From positions 124,001 through 188,000 of the forward strand of contig NZ_RJKS01000004.1 in NCBI RefSeq assembly GCF_003762905.1: a stretch of 64,000 bases of DNA. The letters run 5' to 3'. Below, piece after piece: positions 18,503 through 26,537 of the stretch. This DNA comes from Curtobacterium sp. ZW137. Lineage in GTDB: Bacteria > Actinomycetota > Actinomycetes > Actinomycetales > Microbacteriaceae. The notes beneath the pieces are model-generated. The model was not told the DNA's origin. It did not search any database and was given only the letters and a program-made list of their open reading frames with translations. Both the position numbers and the translations under genes were made by a program. The first letter of the stretch is position 1; every line of letters starts with the position of its first letter.

Positions 18503-18508
18503 TATCGT
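18503..18508 (+). promoter_or_regulatory. -10 element TATCGT of membrane glycosyltransferase-like gene, leaderless type
   Basis: TATCGT ends 6 bp before the GTG at 18515; no ribosome-binding site is seen. Confidence 0.5.
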
Positions 18509-18514
18509 CGTGGC

Positions 18515-19753
18515 GTGCCGCCCGACGGAACCCTCACGCAGTCGATCGCGTCCGGTCGTCGCCGGGCGATCGACTCGGTCACGAGCCTGCCCGCGTGGGC
18601 CGCCGTCGTGCTCGTCTGGTTCGGCGGCCGCATGGTCTCCACGCTCTGGCTCGCACTCGTGTACCCGCTGACCGGGCGGGCGCTGCCGGAGAACGCGATC
18701 TGGACCAACGACCACGGGTTCCTCCGGTTCCTGACCGCGTGGGACGGCCAGTACTACGAGCAGATCTCCCTGCACGGGTACCCGACGACGCTGCCCCTCG
18801 ACACAGCGGGACACGTGGCGCAGAACGCGTGGGCGTTCCTGCCGGCCTTCCCGTTCACGATCCGGTTCGTCACCGTGTGGACCGGCATGACGTTCGAGGT
18901 CGCCGCACCCGCGATCGCGCTCGTCGCCGGCCTCGTCGCCGCGTTCCTGCTGCACCGGCTGGTCCGCGAACGCGCCGGCAACACCGCGGCGATGTGGGCC
19001 GTCTTCTTCTTCACGTGCGGGCCGCTGTCGTTCCTGCTGCAGGTCGGGTACGCGGAGAGCATGTTCCTGGCGCTCGTGTTCGGGGCGCTCCTGGCGCTCG
19101 AGCACCGGCGGTACGGGCTGCTCACCGCGCTCGGGGTCGCCGCGGCGTTCACCCGGCCGGGCGCGCTCGCGCTGCCGCTGACGCTCGGGGTCGTCGCCCT
19201 GGTGCGCTGGGTCCAGTTGCGCCGCGGCAACTCGCGGGTGCTCGACGGGTTCCCGCTCCGCGAGCAGGCCCGCGTCGTGGCGTCCGGCGTCGTGATGGTC
19301 GTCGCGGGACTCGCGTGGCCCGTGATCGCGTCGCACGTCACCGGGCGCTCCGACGCCTACCTGGCGACGGAGATGTCCTGGTGGGTGAACTTCATCGGCC
19401 GCGTGGACTTCGTGCCGCTGACGCCGTGGTTCCTGACCACCGCGAAGTGGCTCGGCGTCGGCGGCGTGCTCATCGTCGTCGGGCTGCTGATCGGGTACCC
19501 GATCTGGTTGCTGCGCCGGTCGACCCGGAAGCTCGGGTCCACGACGCTCGTCTTCTCCGGGGCGTACGCGCTCTACGTCTTCGCGGTGTCGCTGCCGATG
19601 GCGTCGACCCCGCGGCTGCTGATGCCGCTCGCGCCGCTGTTCGGGTCACCCGAGCTCGTCGCGAAGCCCTGGATGCGCTGGACGCTCGTCACGTGCGCGC
19701 TCGCCGGACAGCCGGTGCTCGTCGCCGTGCTCTGGCTGCTCGGCCCGCCCTGA
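18515..19753 (+). CDS. Polytopic membrane protein, mannosyltransferase-like
   Basis: 412 residues with about eight hydrophobic segments. A short loop after helix 1 reads FLTAWDGQYYEQISLHGYP (about 72-90), which resembles the WDGxxY/H motif of PIG-V-type and GT39-like mannosyltransferases that use lipid-linked sugars. A role in cell-envelope glycosylation is inferred. An upstream in-frame ATG exists at 18332, but the hydrophilic run before the first helix and the -10 at 18503 favour GTG 18515. Confidence 0.7.
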   Translation: MPPDGTLTQSIASGRRRAIDSVTSLPAWAAVVLVWFGGRMVSTLWLALVYPLTGRALPENAIWTNDHGFLRFLTAWDGQYYEQISLHGYPTTLPLDTAGHVAQNAWAFLPAFPFTIRFVTVWTGMTFEVAAPAIALVAGLVAAFLLHRLVRERAGNTAAMWAVFFFTCGPLSFLLQVGYAESMFLALVFGALLALEHRRYGLLTALGVAAAFTRPGALALPLTLGVVALVRWVQLRRGNSRVLDGFPLREQARVVASGVVMVVAGLAWPVIASHVTGRSDAYLATEMSWWVNFIGRVDFVPLTPWFLTTAKWLGVGGVLIVVGLLIGYPIWLLRRSTRKLGSTTLVFSGAYALYVFAVSLPMASTPRLLMPLAPLFGSPELVAKPWMRWTLVTCALAGQPVLVAVLWLLGPP

Positions 19754-19804
19754 CCCGGGCGCCCCGCACTCGGGCGCCCCGCGCACTCGGGCGCTCCGCG
19801 CACT

Positions 19805-19889
19805 GGGCGAGACGCCGCTCACCGGGCCAGACGCCGCCGCAGACGGCGGCGTCTCGCGGAGCCGGCGGCGTCTCGCGATGCGCGTCTCG
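19805..19889. repeat. GAGACGCCGC hairpin element, copy 1
   Basis: Starts with GAGACGCCGCT, then a hairpin of AGACGCCGCCG (19830-19840) with CGGCGGCGTCT (19845-19855), then another GGCGGCGTCTCGC. It lies between two convergent genes and may act as terminator. Related copy at 35757-35803. Confidence 0.75.
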
Positions 19890-20381
19890 CTAGAGCTCGA
19901 CGGTGCCGTGCGAGCCGAGGTCCGGCTGGGACTCCTTGCCGAGCGCGGCCTTCATCGTCTGCACCAGGCTCCCCACGGGACCGGTGTCCTGGGTCCAGTA
20001 CTCGACCGACTCCCCCTCGACCGTGAGGAGCCGGATCGACGGGTCGTCGCGGCCGTCCGGGAACCATGCCTCCGCGAACGGCGACCACAGCTCGTCGATC
20101 ACGGAGTCGTCCTTCGTCACGGTCGCGGTGCCGGCGATGGACAGGTACCCGCCCTGCGACTCGATCGCGACGTTGACGTGCGGGTTCCTGGCGATGTCGT
20201 CGACCTTCTCGCTGCCGTCCTGCACGAGGAACCGCAGGGTGCCGTGGAAGGTCTTGTCCTGCACCGCGAGGGGACGTGCGTGCAGGGAGCCGTCCTCGCT
20301 GACCGTGGTCAGGAGGGCCGTGTGGGCCCCGTGGACGATGTCGGAGATGGCGGCGCGCTGGTCCGCCTGCGTGTCGGTCAT
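19890..20381 (-). CDS. Pyridoxamine 5'-phosphate oxidase-fold (general stress protein 26-like) protein
   Basis: 163 residues with the split-barrel flavin-binding fold: ALLTTVSEDGSLHARPLAV (about 22-40), LRFLVQDGSEKVDDI, and NPHVNVAIES. The Bacillus GS26 relatives bind FMN or F420. Start chosen at ATG 20381 after GGAGCACC; upstream codons do not resemble the family. Redox function is inferred. Confidence 0.85.
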   Translation of the reverse strand: MTDTQADQRAAISDIVHGAHTALLTTVSEDGSLHARPLAVQDKTFHGTLRFLVQDGSEKVDDIARNPHVNVAIESQGGYLSIAGTATVTKDDSVIDELWSPFAEAWFPDGRDDPSIRLLTVEGESVEYWTQDTGPVGSLVQTMKAALGKESQPDLGSHGTVEL

Positions 20382-20696
20382 GGTGCTCCTTCGCATCGTG
20401 CGCCCCGACCCACCGCGACGTTGCCGGGCGGACCCGGGGCCGTACCGTTCCGGCCAGTCTGCCCCTCGGACCTGGGCGCGTCCGGCGCAGCGCGTCTCGT
20501 CCGGCATCCGGTCCTGCGCCCGGCTCGCCGTCTCGTCCCGGAGAGCGACAGTGGTCGGGTGTGCGGACCACGAGGAGTGTCGCTTCGGCGGCGTGGTCCC
20601 GCTGCGCGGCGACCGGGAGGCCCGGTACCGGTCCGGCGCGCGCGCTCGGCACGGCAGGCGCGCGCGTCGAGGGCGGCCGCGCGGGATCCGCGCGGG
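20382..20696. other. Non-coding 315-bp interval with a bulged inverted repeat
   Basis: No gene is supported. An inverted repeat pairs AGCGACA-GTGGTC (20544-20556) with GACCAC (20566-20571) and TGTCGCT (20578-20584), leaving a 6-nt bulge. The right end is a GCGCGC-rich run. Confidence 0.6.
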
Positions 20697-21320
20697 TCAG
20701 GCGGGCTCGTGGATGGTCGTCTCGACGTCGACGACCTGCGGGATGCGCGGCATCGACGCGAAGCCGAACCGCACGGGCGGGTCGAGCGGCGCCAGGGCCC
20801 CGAGGGACTCCCCCGCCCAGGTGCCCCGCACGCCGGTCACGTCGTGCGCCCCGGTCACGCCGTAGTACTCGCGACGCCCGCCGCCCGCCGAGCCCGCGGT
20901 GCCGGCACCGGGTGCGACGAGCCTGGCGACCGGGTCGATCGCGCTGAGCCACCTCGGGTCACGGGCGACGCGCTTCGGGACGATGCGGAGCACCCGGCCG
21001 AGCGGCGAGATCGCGCCGACGTCGATCGTCGCGCGGAGCTGACCGGCGTCGAGCTCGAGCCCGGCCGCGGTGCGGCGGGCGGTGACCGGGACGACGTCGA
21101 CCGCGTCGAAGCGGTAGGTGCCGGAGACGTACGCGGCGACGATCTCGTCCGGGGCGAGCAGCACGCTCGAGCCGTCGGGCAGCTCCACGAAGACGTCCGT
21201 GAACGCGCCGAACGGGGAGCGTTCCCACATCCCGACGACGAGCCGCACGCCCGAGGTCGTGCCGACGCCCATGATCCGACCACGGAAACGACGTTCGACG
21301 GTGCTGGGGCGCGACGGCAT
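20697..21320 (-). CDS. Hypothetical protein, no recognised family
   Basis: 207 residues. I do not recognise it. It looks real: coding-type GC3, no transmembrane segment, mixed beta-rich sequence with GVRLVVGMWERSPFGAFTDVFVE early and RDPRWLSAIDPVARLVAP later. A leaderless-type -10 (TACCGT, 21328-21333) sits 7 bp before the ATG. It ends near the non-coding interval; no operon partner. Cytosolic; function unknown. Confidence 0.65.
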   Translation of the reverse strand: MPSRPSTVERRFRGRIMGVGTTSGVRLVVGMWERSPFGAFTDVFVELPDGSSVLLAPDEIVAAYVSGTYRFDAVDVVPVTARRTAAGLELDAGQLRATIDVGAISPLGRVLRIVPKRVARDPRWLSAIDPVARLVAPGAGTAGSAGGGRREYYGVTGAHDVTGVRGTWAGESLGALAPLDPPVRFGFASMPRIPQVVDVETTIHEPA

Positions 21321-21327
21321 GCGGGAG

Positions 21328-21333
21328 ACGGTA
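21328..21333 (-). promoter_or_regulatory. -10 element TACCGT of hypothetical gene, leaderless type
   Basis: On the minus strand TACCGT ends 7 bp before the ATG at 21320; no ribosome-binding site. Confidence 0.5.
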
Positions 21334-21455
21334 CGCGGCGCTCCCGTGAGGCCGCGTGGCGGGCGCGACCCCGGCCTCCCGACCGCGCGAGACCCGACCC
21401 GTGCCGGACCGCCGCCGCGCCGCCCGCCACCGGGCCGCCGCCGCCCCAGACCGCC

Positions 21456-21515
21456 GCACAACGAAAAGCAGTTCGCACCACGGAATCCCGTGGTGCGAAC
21501 TGCTTTTGATTGTGC
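21456..21515. repeat. 60-bp palindrome, copy C
   Basis: 28-bp arms (21456-21483 and 21488-21515), 4-bp centre, two mismatches. Outer ends GCACAAC and TTGTGC and inner CACCACGG/CCGTGGTG match the other copies; the middle AAAGCAGTTCG is unique to it and is mirrored in both arms. It follows the stop of the flavin oxidoreductase gene. Confidence 0.93.
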
Positions 21516-21551
21516 CGCGCCGAACGGCACCAGCCATGCGGCGCCAGCCGA

Positions 21552-22661
21552 CTACGGGACGGGGACCGGCTCGGCCAGGAGCTCGCGGACCCGCGGCGCG
21601 ACCGCGGTGCCGTAGAGCTCGATCGAGCGCATCATGTCCTCGTGCGGCAGCCGTCCGGTGGCGTACCGCATGTCGAACCGGGTGACCCCGAGGATCCGCA
21701 TGTTGCGCGCGATCTTCCGCGCGACGGTCTCGGGCGAGCCGACGTACAGCGACCCGCCGGCGGAGAGCCCGGCCTGGTACTGCGCGAGGTCGAGGGGCGG
21801 CCAGCCGCGCTCCCGTCCGAGCCGGTCGGTGACGTCCTTGTGGAACGGCCAGTAGCGCTCCGCCGCTTCCTCGTCGGTGGCGGCGACGAACCCGGGCGAG
21901 TGCATCGCGATCGGCTGCTTCGGCAGGTCGAGCTGCGTCAGCGCCTGGCGGTAGAGCCGGGAGAACGGCGCGAACTGCGCGGGCTGCCCGCCGATGATCG
22001 CGAGGAACAGCGGCATGCCGTAGGAGGCCGCACGGATCACGGACTGGGGCGAGCCGCCGACGCCGATCCACGTCGGGATGGGGCCGTGCTCGAGCTTCGG
22101 GAAGACGTCCTGGTCGGTCAGCGACGCGCGCTTCGTGCCGCTCCAGGTGACCGGGTCGCCGCCGCGGAGGGCAGCCCAGAGCTGCAGCTTCTCCTCGAAC
22201 AGGACCTCGTAGTCGGACAGGTCGTAGCCGAACAGCGGGAAGGACTCGGTGAAGGAGCCGCGGCCGAGGATGACCTCCGCGCGGCCGTTCGAGATCGCGT
22301 CGACCGTGGCGAAGCGCTCGTAGACGCGGACCGGGTCGTCCGAGGAGAGCACCGTGACGGCGGAGCCCATCCGGATGCGCTCGGTGCGTGCGGCGATCGC
22401 GGCGAGGACGACCTCGGGCGCGCTGACGGCGTAGTCGACGCGGTGGTGCTCGCCGATGCCGATGAAGTCGATGCCGACCTGGTCGGCGAGGACGGCTTCG
22501 TCGATGACGTTCCGGATGCTCTCCGCGTGGGTGTGTGTCGAGCCGTCGAGCCGGTCGGTGACGTCACCGAAGGTGTCGAGGCCGAGCTGGACCGGCCCGA
22601 CGCGGTCGGGAGCGGGCGGCGGGACGTCCGACGGACGACCGGTGCCGAATGCGTTGCTCAT
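21552..22661 (-). CDS. LLM-class flavin-dependent oxidoreductase
   Basis: 369 residues, bacterial-luciferase-like (beta/alpha)8 fold using FMN. Family features: QLGLDTFGDV near 26-35, IGIGEHHR near 66-73, GSAVTVLSSDDPVRVYERFATVD near 97-119, and WIGVGGSPQSVIRAA near 190-204. The substrate is unknown. GGAGG precedes ATG 22661. A palindrome overlaps the predicted transcription start, so repression is likely. Divergent from the SDR gene. Confidence 0.88.
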   Translation of the reverse strand: MSNAFGTGRPSDVPPPAPDRVGPVQLGLDTFGDVTDRLDGSTHTHAESIRNVIDEAVLADQVGIDFIGIGEHHRVDYAVSAPEVVLAAIAARTERIRMGSAVTVLSSDDPVRVYERFATVDAISNGRAEVILGRGSFTESFPLFGYDLSDYEVLFEEKLQLWAALRGGDPVTWSGTKRASLTDQDVFPKLEHGPIPTWIGVGGSPQSVIRAASYGMPLFLAIIGGQPAQFAPFSRLYRQALTQLDLPKQPIAMHSPGFVAATDEEAAERYWPFHKDVTDRLGRERGWPPLDLAQYQAGLSAGGSLYVGSPETVARKIARNMRILGVTRFDMRYATGRLPHEDMMRSIELYGTAVAPRVRELLAEPVPVP

Positions 22662-22677
22662 GGCGACCTCCAAGTGA

Positions 22678-22689
22678 ATGCGTTTGCAT
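22678..22689. promoter_or_regulatory. Candidate operator ATGCGTTTGCAT at the LLM promoter
   Basis: ATGC-N4-GCAT palindrome lying just downstream of a minus-strand -10 TAGATT (22691-22696), so it covers the expected start point. A bound protein would block this promoter. No regulator gene is adjacent. Confidence 0.5.
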
Positions 22690-22716
22690 GAATCTAGCAC
22701 AGTCAGGGCCCGCGTG

Positions 22717-22722
22717 TACGGT
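22717..22722 (+). promoter_or_regulatory. -10 element TACGGT of SDR gene, leaderless type
   Basis: Ends 7 bp before ATG 22730; no ribosome-binding site. Confidence 0.5.
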
Positions 22723-22729
22723 CTCGCGC

Positions 22730-23638
22730 ATGCCGAAGATCCCCGACCAGACCGGACGCCGCATCGTCGTCACCGGAGCGAACAGCGGCACCGGCAAGGA
22801 GACCGCGACCCGCCTCGCCGAAGCCGGAGCATCCGTCGTGATCGCGGTGCGCACGCCGTCGAAGGGCGAAGACGCCGCTGCCGCGATCCGCCAGGCGCAC
22901 CCGCACGCCGACGTCGAGGTCCGTGAACTCGACCTCGCCGACCTGTCGAGTGTCCGGCGGTTCGCCGCGGGCATCCTGGCCGACGACCGGCCCCTCGACG
23001 TGCTCGTCAACAACGCCGGCGTGATGGCGCCGCCCGAACGCTTCGAGACCGTCGACGGGTTCGAGCTGCAGTTCGGAACGAACTACCTCGGCCCGTTCGC
23101 CCTGACGAACCTGCTGATGCCCGCACTGCTCAAGGCCTCGGCACCGCGGGTGGCGACGATGTCGAGCATCGCGGCCGTCCCCGGACGGATCCGGTTCGAC
23201 GACCTCCAGTGGACGCGCGGGTACTCCCCGTGGCGGGCGTACGCGCAGTCGAAGCTCGCGGACCTGCTCCTCGCGCTGCACCTGCACACGCTCTCCGTCG
23301 AGGTCGACTGGCCGCTCGTCTCCACCGCGGCGCACCCCGGCTACACGCGCACGAACCTGCAGTCGGCGGGGCGCTCGCTCGGCCGGTCGAAGCCCGTCGC
23401 GTCGCGCCAGCGGGCGTGGCCCTTCACGCAGGACGTCGCGCAGGGCAGCGAGCCGATCCTGTACGCGGCGGTCGGGCCGAACGCCACCGGCGGCGCCTAC
23501 TACGGGCCGTCGGGTCCGTTCGGCATCGTCGGGCCGGCGACCACGGCCTCGATCCCGCGGTCGGCACGGAGTGCGGACCTGGCGCGGAGCCTGTGGGCGG
23601 TCGCGGAGGACCTCACGGGGACGCACCTGCCCGCCTGA
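22730..23638 (+). CDS. Short-chain dehydrogenase/reductase, retinol-dehydrogenase-like
   Basis: 302 residues. NAD(P)-binding motif TGANSGTGKE (15-24), NNAGVMAPPE (94-103), catalytic Ser145/146 in TMSSIA and Tyr171-x3-Lys175 in AYAQSKLAD. The C-terminal GGAYYGPSG segment matches the light-dependent POR/retinol dehydrogenase-like SDR group. Substrate unknown. Start fixed by the leaderless-type promoter; the frame extends 27 codons upstream without family similarity. Confidence 0.88.
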   Translation: MPKIPDQTGRRIVVTGANSGTGKETATRLAEAGASVVIAVRTPSKGEDAAAAIRQAHPHADVEVRELDLADLSSVRRFAAGILADDRPLDVLVNNAGVMAPPERFETVDGFELQFGTNYLGPFALTNLLMPALLKASAPRVATMSSIAAVPGRIRFDDLQWTRGYSPWRAYAQSKLADLLLALHLHTLSVEVDWPLVSTAAHPGYTRTNLQSAGRSLGRSKPVASRQRAWPFTQDVAQGSEPILYAAVGPNATGGAYYGPSGPFGIVGPATTASIPRSARSADLARSLWAVAEDLTGTHLPA

Positions 23639-23718
23639 CGCGGGCGCGGGGCGGGCGCGCGCGGCGGCCGGGCGGGCACGTGCGGCGGCCGGGCGGCGCG
23701 CTGCGGCGTGACTCGGAT

Positions 23719-23830
23719 TGACAACCTCGCTGTCGTACGACATCCGCGGTGTCGTTCGTTCGCGTTGGTGACGGTTGCGCCCGCACGCGACGACACCCTC
23801 GCTGTCGTACGACAGCGAGGGTGTCGTACG
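23719..23830. repeat. GTCGTACGAC palindrome element, copy 1
   Basis: Contains a perfect 38-bp palindrome, 23790-23827 (19-bp arms, no loop, centre GTACG-type GTCGT/ACGAC), and a diverged left copy at 23719-23742 with CCTCGCTGTCGTACGACA. It lies between the convergent SDR and NRDE genes. Related copy at 31534-31660. Confidence 0.9.
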
Positions 23831-23849
23831 GGGACCCGCGCGGCGCGCG

Positions 23850-24641
23850 TCAGGCGCGGTGGAGCTCGACGCTGCCGTCGATGTCGCCCGGGTCCGCGAG
23901 CCGCGCGTGCTGCAGGACCGTGCGGCCCGGCCCGACCGCGGCGGCCACGATCGAGAGCGTCGCGAAGTGCCCCTCGGGCTCGACGGCGTCGCGGAGGATC
24001 GCGTCCGGGTCGTCCGAGGGCAGCGCCGCGGACTCGGCGAGCAGCCCGAACCAGGGGCTCCAGCCATCGCCCGGGTCCGTCCCGGCGTCGGCGGCACGGA
24101 GTTCGTCGAAGGGGGCGAGCTCCGGCGGGCCGCTCGGCGCCGCCACGGCACGGAAGGGCTCGAGCCAGCGACCGATGCGCGGCGCCGCCGGGTCGTCCGG
24201 CTCGCCGTGGGTGATCATGTGCACGCCGGGGCCGAGCTCGACGGTCCGGACCTCGGCGCCGTCCCACGTCACGACCGAGGCGCCGGACGCCGTCGCGCGG
24301 ACGAGGTTGAACGCACGCGTCGTCGGCAGGGTGCCGTCGTGGCCGGGCAGGCGCTCGTCCGCGACGGCGTCGAGGGGCAGCACGCCCCTGGTGGTCCAGG
24401 TGCCGTCGGCGGAGGGGACGTCCTCCCAGCGGTTCAGCACGACGGCGAGCCCGCCCTCGTCGGAGGCGGCGAGCCAGGCGCCGCCGGCCTCGCGGTCGCG
24501 GACGCCCCGGAGCGCCGGGTCACGGTCGGGCCACCAGGCGGCGGGCGGGTCCCAGGGGCGGGTCGGGGACTCGTCCCGCATCGCGAGCATGGTGACGGGC
24601 CACGCCGAACCGGGTTCGACGCGGACGACGACGGTGCACAT
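23850..24641 (-). CDS. NRDE/TANGO2 family protein
   Basis: 263 residues starting MCTVVV, with Cys2 in the position of the N-terminal nucleophile that defines the NRDE family. MRDESPTRPW carries the NRDE-like motif near 22-31 (RDE); WLAASDEGGLAVVLNR near 60-75 is also typical. Family function is uncertain (TANGO2 proteins are linked to haem/lipid handling). It diverges from coaBC with 66 bp between the starts. Confidence 0.8.
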   Translation of the reverse strand: MCTVVVRVEPGSAWPVTMLAMRDESPTRPWDPPAAWWPDRDPALRGVRDREAGGAWLAASDEGGLAVVLNRWEDVPSADGTWTTRGVLPLDAVADERLPGHDGTLPTTRAFNLVRATASGASVVTWDGAEVRTVELGPGVHMITHGEPDDPAAPRIGRWLEPFRAVAAPSGPPELAPFDELRAADAGTDPGDGWSPWFGLLAESAALPSDDPDAILRDAVEPEGHFATLSIVAAAVGPGRTVLQHARLADPGDIDGSVELHRA

Positions 24642-24694
24642 GGCGTCGATCCTCGCACGGTGCGTTGACCGCGCGACGCGAGCCCCCGCCCGGG

Positions 24695-24700
24695 TAGCGT
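24695..24700 (+). promoter_or_regulatory. -10 element TAGCGT of coaBC, leaderless type
   Basis: Ends 7 bp before GTG 24708. This spacing decides for 24708 over the GTG at 24699, which would overlap the -10. Confidence 0.55.
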
Positions 24701-24707
24701 GGCGGGC

Positions 24708-26054
24708 GTGAACGGAGCACCCGCAGCGCGCAGGACCATCGTCGTCGGCATCACCGGAGGCATCGCGGCGTACAAGGCCGTGCAGGTCGTCCGCGAGTTC
24801 GTGAAGGCCGGCCACGACGTGCACGTCGTCCCGACCGAGGGTGCGTTGCAGTTCGTCGGGCTGCCGACGCTCGAGGCGCTCAGCCGGAACCCCGTCACCA
24901 CCAGCGTCTTCGAGGAGGTCGCCGAGGTCCGGCACGTGTCGCTCGGCCGTCGGGCGGACCTCGTCGTCGTCGCCCCCGCCACCGCCGACTCGCTCGCCCG
25001 GATGGCCGCCGGTCTCGCCGGCGACCTGCTCGGCACGACGCTCCTGGCGACCGAGGCCCCGGTCCTCGTCGCGCCGGCCATGCACCCGCAGATGTGGGAG
25101 CACCCCGCGACCCGGGCGAACGTCGCGACGCTGCGGTCCCGCGGCGTCGCGTTCGTCGGACCCGAGGTCGGCGCGCTCACCGGCGACGACGCCGGGATCG
25201 GGCGGATGTCGGAACCCGACGCGATCGTGGCTGCCGCCCTGTCGGTGCTGGACCGCACGACGGGCGCGGGCCGATCCGCCGGGGTCGAGCCGAGCCTCCA
25301 GGCCGGAGCAGCCGGAACCACACGAGAAGCCGGAGCAGCCGGAACCGGCAGCCCTGCCGGCACCGGCGCCCGCGGGGAGCAGGGCGACCTCGACGGCGTC
25401 CGCGTCGTCGTCAGCGCCGGCGGCACCCGCGAGCCCTTCGACCCGGTGCGCTTCGTCGGGAACCGCTCGAGCGGCCGCCAGGGCATCGCGATCGCCGCAG
25501 CGGCCGCATCCCGCGGCGCCGACGTGACCCTCGTCGCCGCGAACGTGGACGGCGGCCTCACGGCGGACCTCGACGTCCGCGTGGTGCCGGTCGGCTCCGC
25601 GCTCGAACTCGCCGAGGCCGTGCACGCCGCAGCAGCCGCGGCCGACGTCGTCGTGATGACCGCCGCGGTGGCCGACTACCGTCCAGCTGAGGTGCTCGGC
25701 GAGAAGCTCAAGAAGGACGCGCAGGGCGAGCGGATGACGCTCGAGCTCGTGCGGAACCCGGACGTCCTCGCGGACCTCGTCGCCGCCCGTCGCACGGGGC
25801 AGGTCATCGTCGGGTTCGCTGCGGAGACCGAGCCGGACCGGGACGCCCGTATCGAACTCGGCCGCGCCAAGATCGCCCGGAAGCCGGCCGACCTGCTCGT
25901 GGTGAACCGCGTCGGCTGGTCCGAGGGGTTCGAGCGCGAGGAGAACGCCATCGAGGTGCTCGTCCCCGGCGGCGAGGTGGTGCGCGAGGCGTCGGGCACC
26001 AAGGCCGAGGTGGCGACCGTGCTCCTCGACCTGGTCGCGACCGCCCTGACCTGA
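24708..26054 (+). CDS. coaBC: Bifunctional phosphopantothenoylcysteine decarboxylase/synthetase
   Basis: Two consecutive steps of coenzyme A synthesis. The 448-residue protein has the FMN-dependent CoaC decarboxylase first (about 8-175; ITGGIAAYKAVQ, PATADSLARMAAG, APAMHPQMWEHP) and the CoaB synthetase second (about 230-445; VVSAGGTREPFDPVRFVGNRSSGRQG). An Ala/Gly/Thr-rich linker of about 40 residues, encoded by imperfect direct repeats near 25300-25370, separates them and is longer than usual. Essential housekeeping gene; monocistronic here. Confidence 0.95.
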   Translation: MNGAPAARRTIVVGITGGIAAYKAVQVVREFVKAGHDVHVVPTEGALQFVGLPTLEALSRNPVTTSVFEEVAEVRHVSLGRRADLVVVAPATADSLARMAAGLAGDLLGTTLLATEAPVLVAPAMHPQMWEHPATRANVATLRSRGVAFVGPEVGALTGDDAGIGRMSEPDAIVAAALSVLDRTTGAGRSAGVEPSLQAGAAGTTREAGAAGTGSPAGTGARGEQGDLDGVRVVVSAGGTREPFDPVRFVGNRSSGRQGIAIAAAAASRGADVTLVAANVDGGLTADLDVRVVPVGSALELAEAVHAAAAAADVVVMTAAVADYRPAEVLGEKLKKDAQGERMTLELVRNPDVLADLVAARRTGQVIVGFAAETEPDRDARIELGRAKIARKPADLLVVNRVGWSEGFEREENAIEVLVPGGEVVREASGTKAEVATVLLDLVATALT

Positions 26055-26055
26055 G

Positions 26056-26097
26056 CCGCCGACCGGCCGCGCACCGTCCGCCGACCGGCCGCGCACC
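26056..26097. repeat. Two 20-bp direct repeats after coaBC
   Basis: CCGCCGACCGGCCGCGCACC occurs at 26056-26075 and 26078-26097, separated by 2 bp. No function can be assigned. Confidence 0.85.
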
Positions 26098-26122
26098 TGA
26101 GAGCCGCCGCCGGCGCCCGGGC

Positions 26123-26128
26123 CACGAT
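26123..26128 (+). promoter_or_regulatory. -10 element CACGAT of DoxX-like gene, leaderless type
   Basis: Ends 7 bp before ATG 26136. An upstream ATG at 26127 overlaps this element and is therefore disfavoured. Confidence 0.45.
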
Positions 26129-26135
26129 GGACCGC

Positions 26136-26537
26136 ATGGGACGACGCTCCGAACGCGCCAGACGCGCCACCAGGACGGCCGGCGTGCTCGCCGTCATCCT
26201 CGGCGGCGCCGGCGTCACACACTTCCTCCGTCCGCGCGGCTACGACCGCATCGTCCCGGCGGGCCTGCCCCCACGCGTGACGACCCTGGCGTCCGGCGTC
26301 GCCGAGCTCGGCATCGCGACCGGCCTGGTCATCCCCGCCACCCGCCGTGCGGCCGGGATGGCAGCGGCGGCCCTGTTCGTCGCGGTGTTCCCGGCGAACC
26401 TCAAGATGGCGCGCGACCTGCTCGACAGTCCCCGCTCGAGCCGCGCGATGCGCATCGTCTCGGTGCTGCGCCTCCCCCTGCAGGCGCCGCTCGTCGCGTG
26501 GGCCCTGCGCGTCGGTCGGCACGCACCCCGGGGATGA
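26136..26537 (+). CDS. Small DoxX-like membrane protein
   Basis: 133 residues with four hydrophobic segments, DoxX/DoxD-like topology. GGAGVTHFLRPRGYDRIVPAGLP (about 21-43) is typical of the group. Role unknown; some relatives act in redox or thiol homeostasis. ATGA overlap with the next gene indicates an operon of three small genes (26136-27738). Confidence 0.72.
   Translation: MGRRSERARRATRTAGVLAVILGGAGVTHFLRPRGYDRIVPAGLPPRVTTLASGVAELGIATGLVIPATRRAAGMAAAALFVAVFPANLKMARDLLDSPRSSRAMRIVSVLRLPLQAPLVAWALRVGRHAPRG

Noticed and set aside
23850-26522. 890-codon minus-strand frame joining the NRDE gene to antisense of coaBC
   Set aside because: Only the last 263 codons (from ATG 24641) show family similarity; the upstream part is antisense to coaBC.
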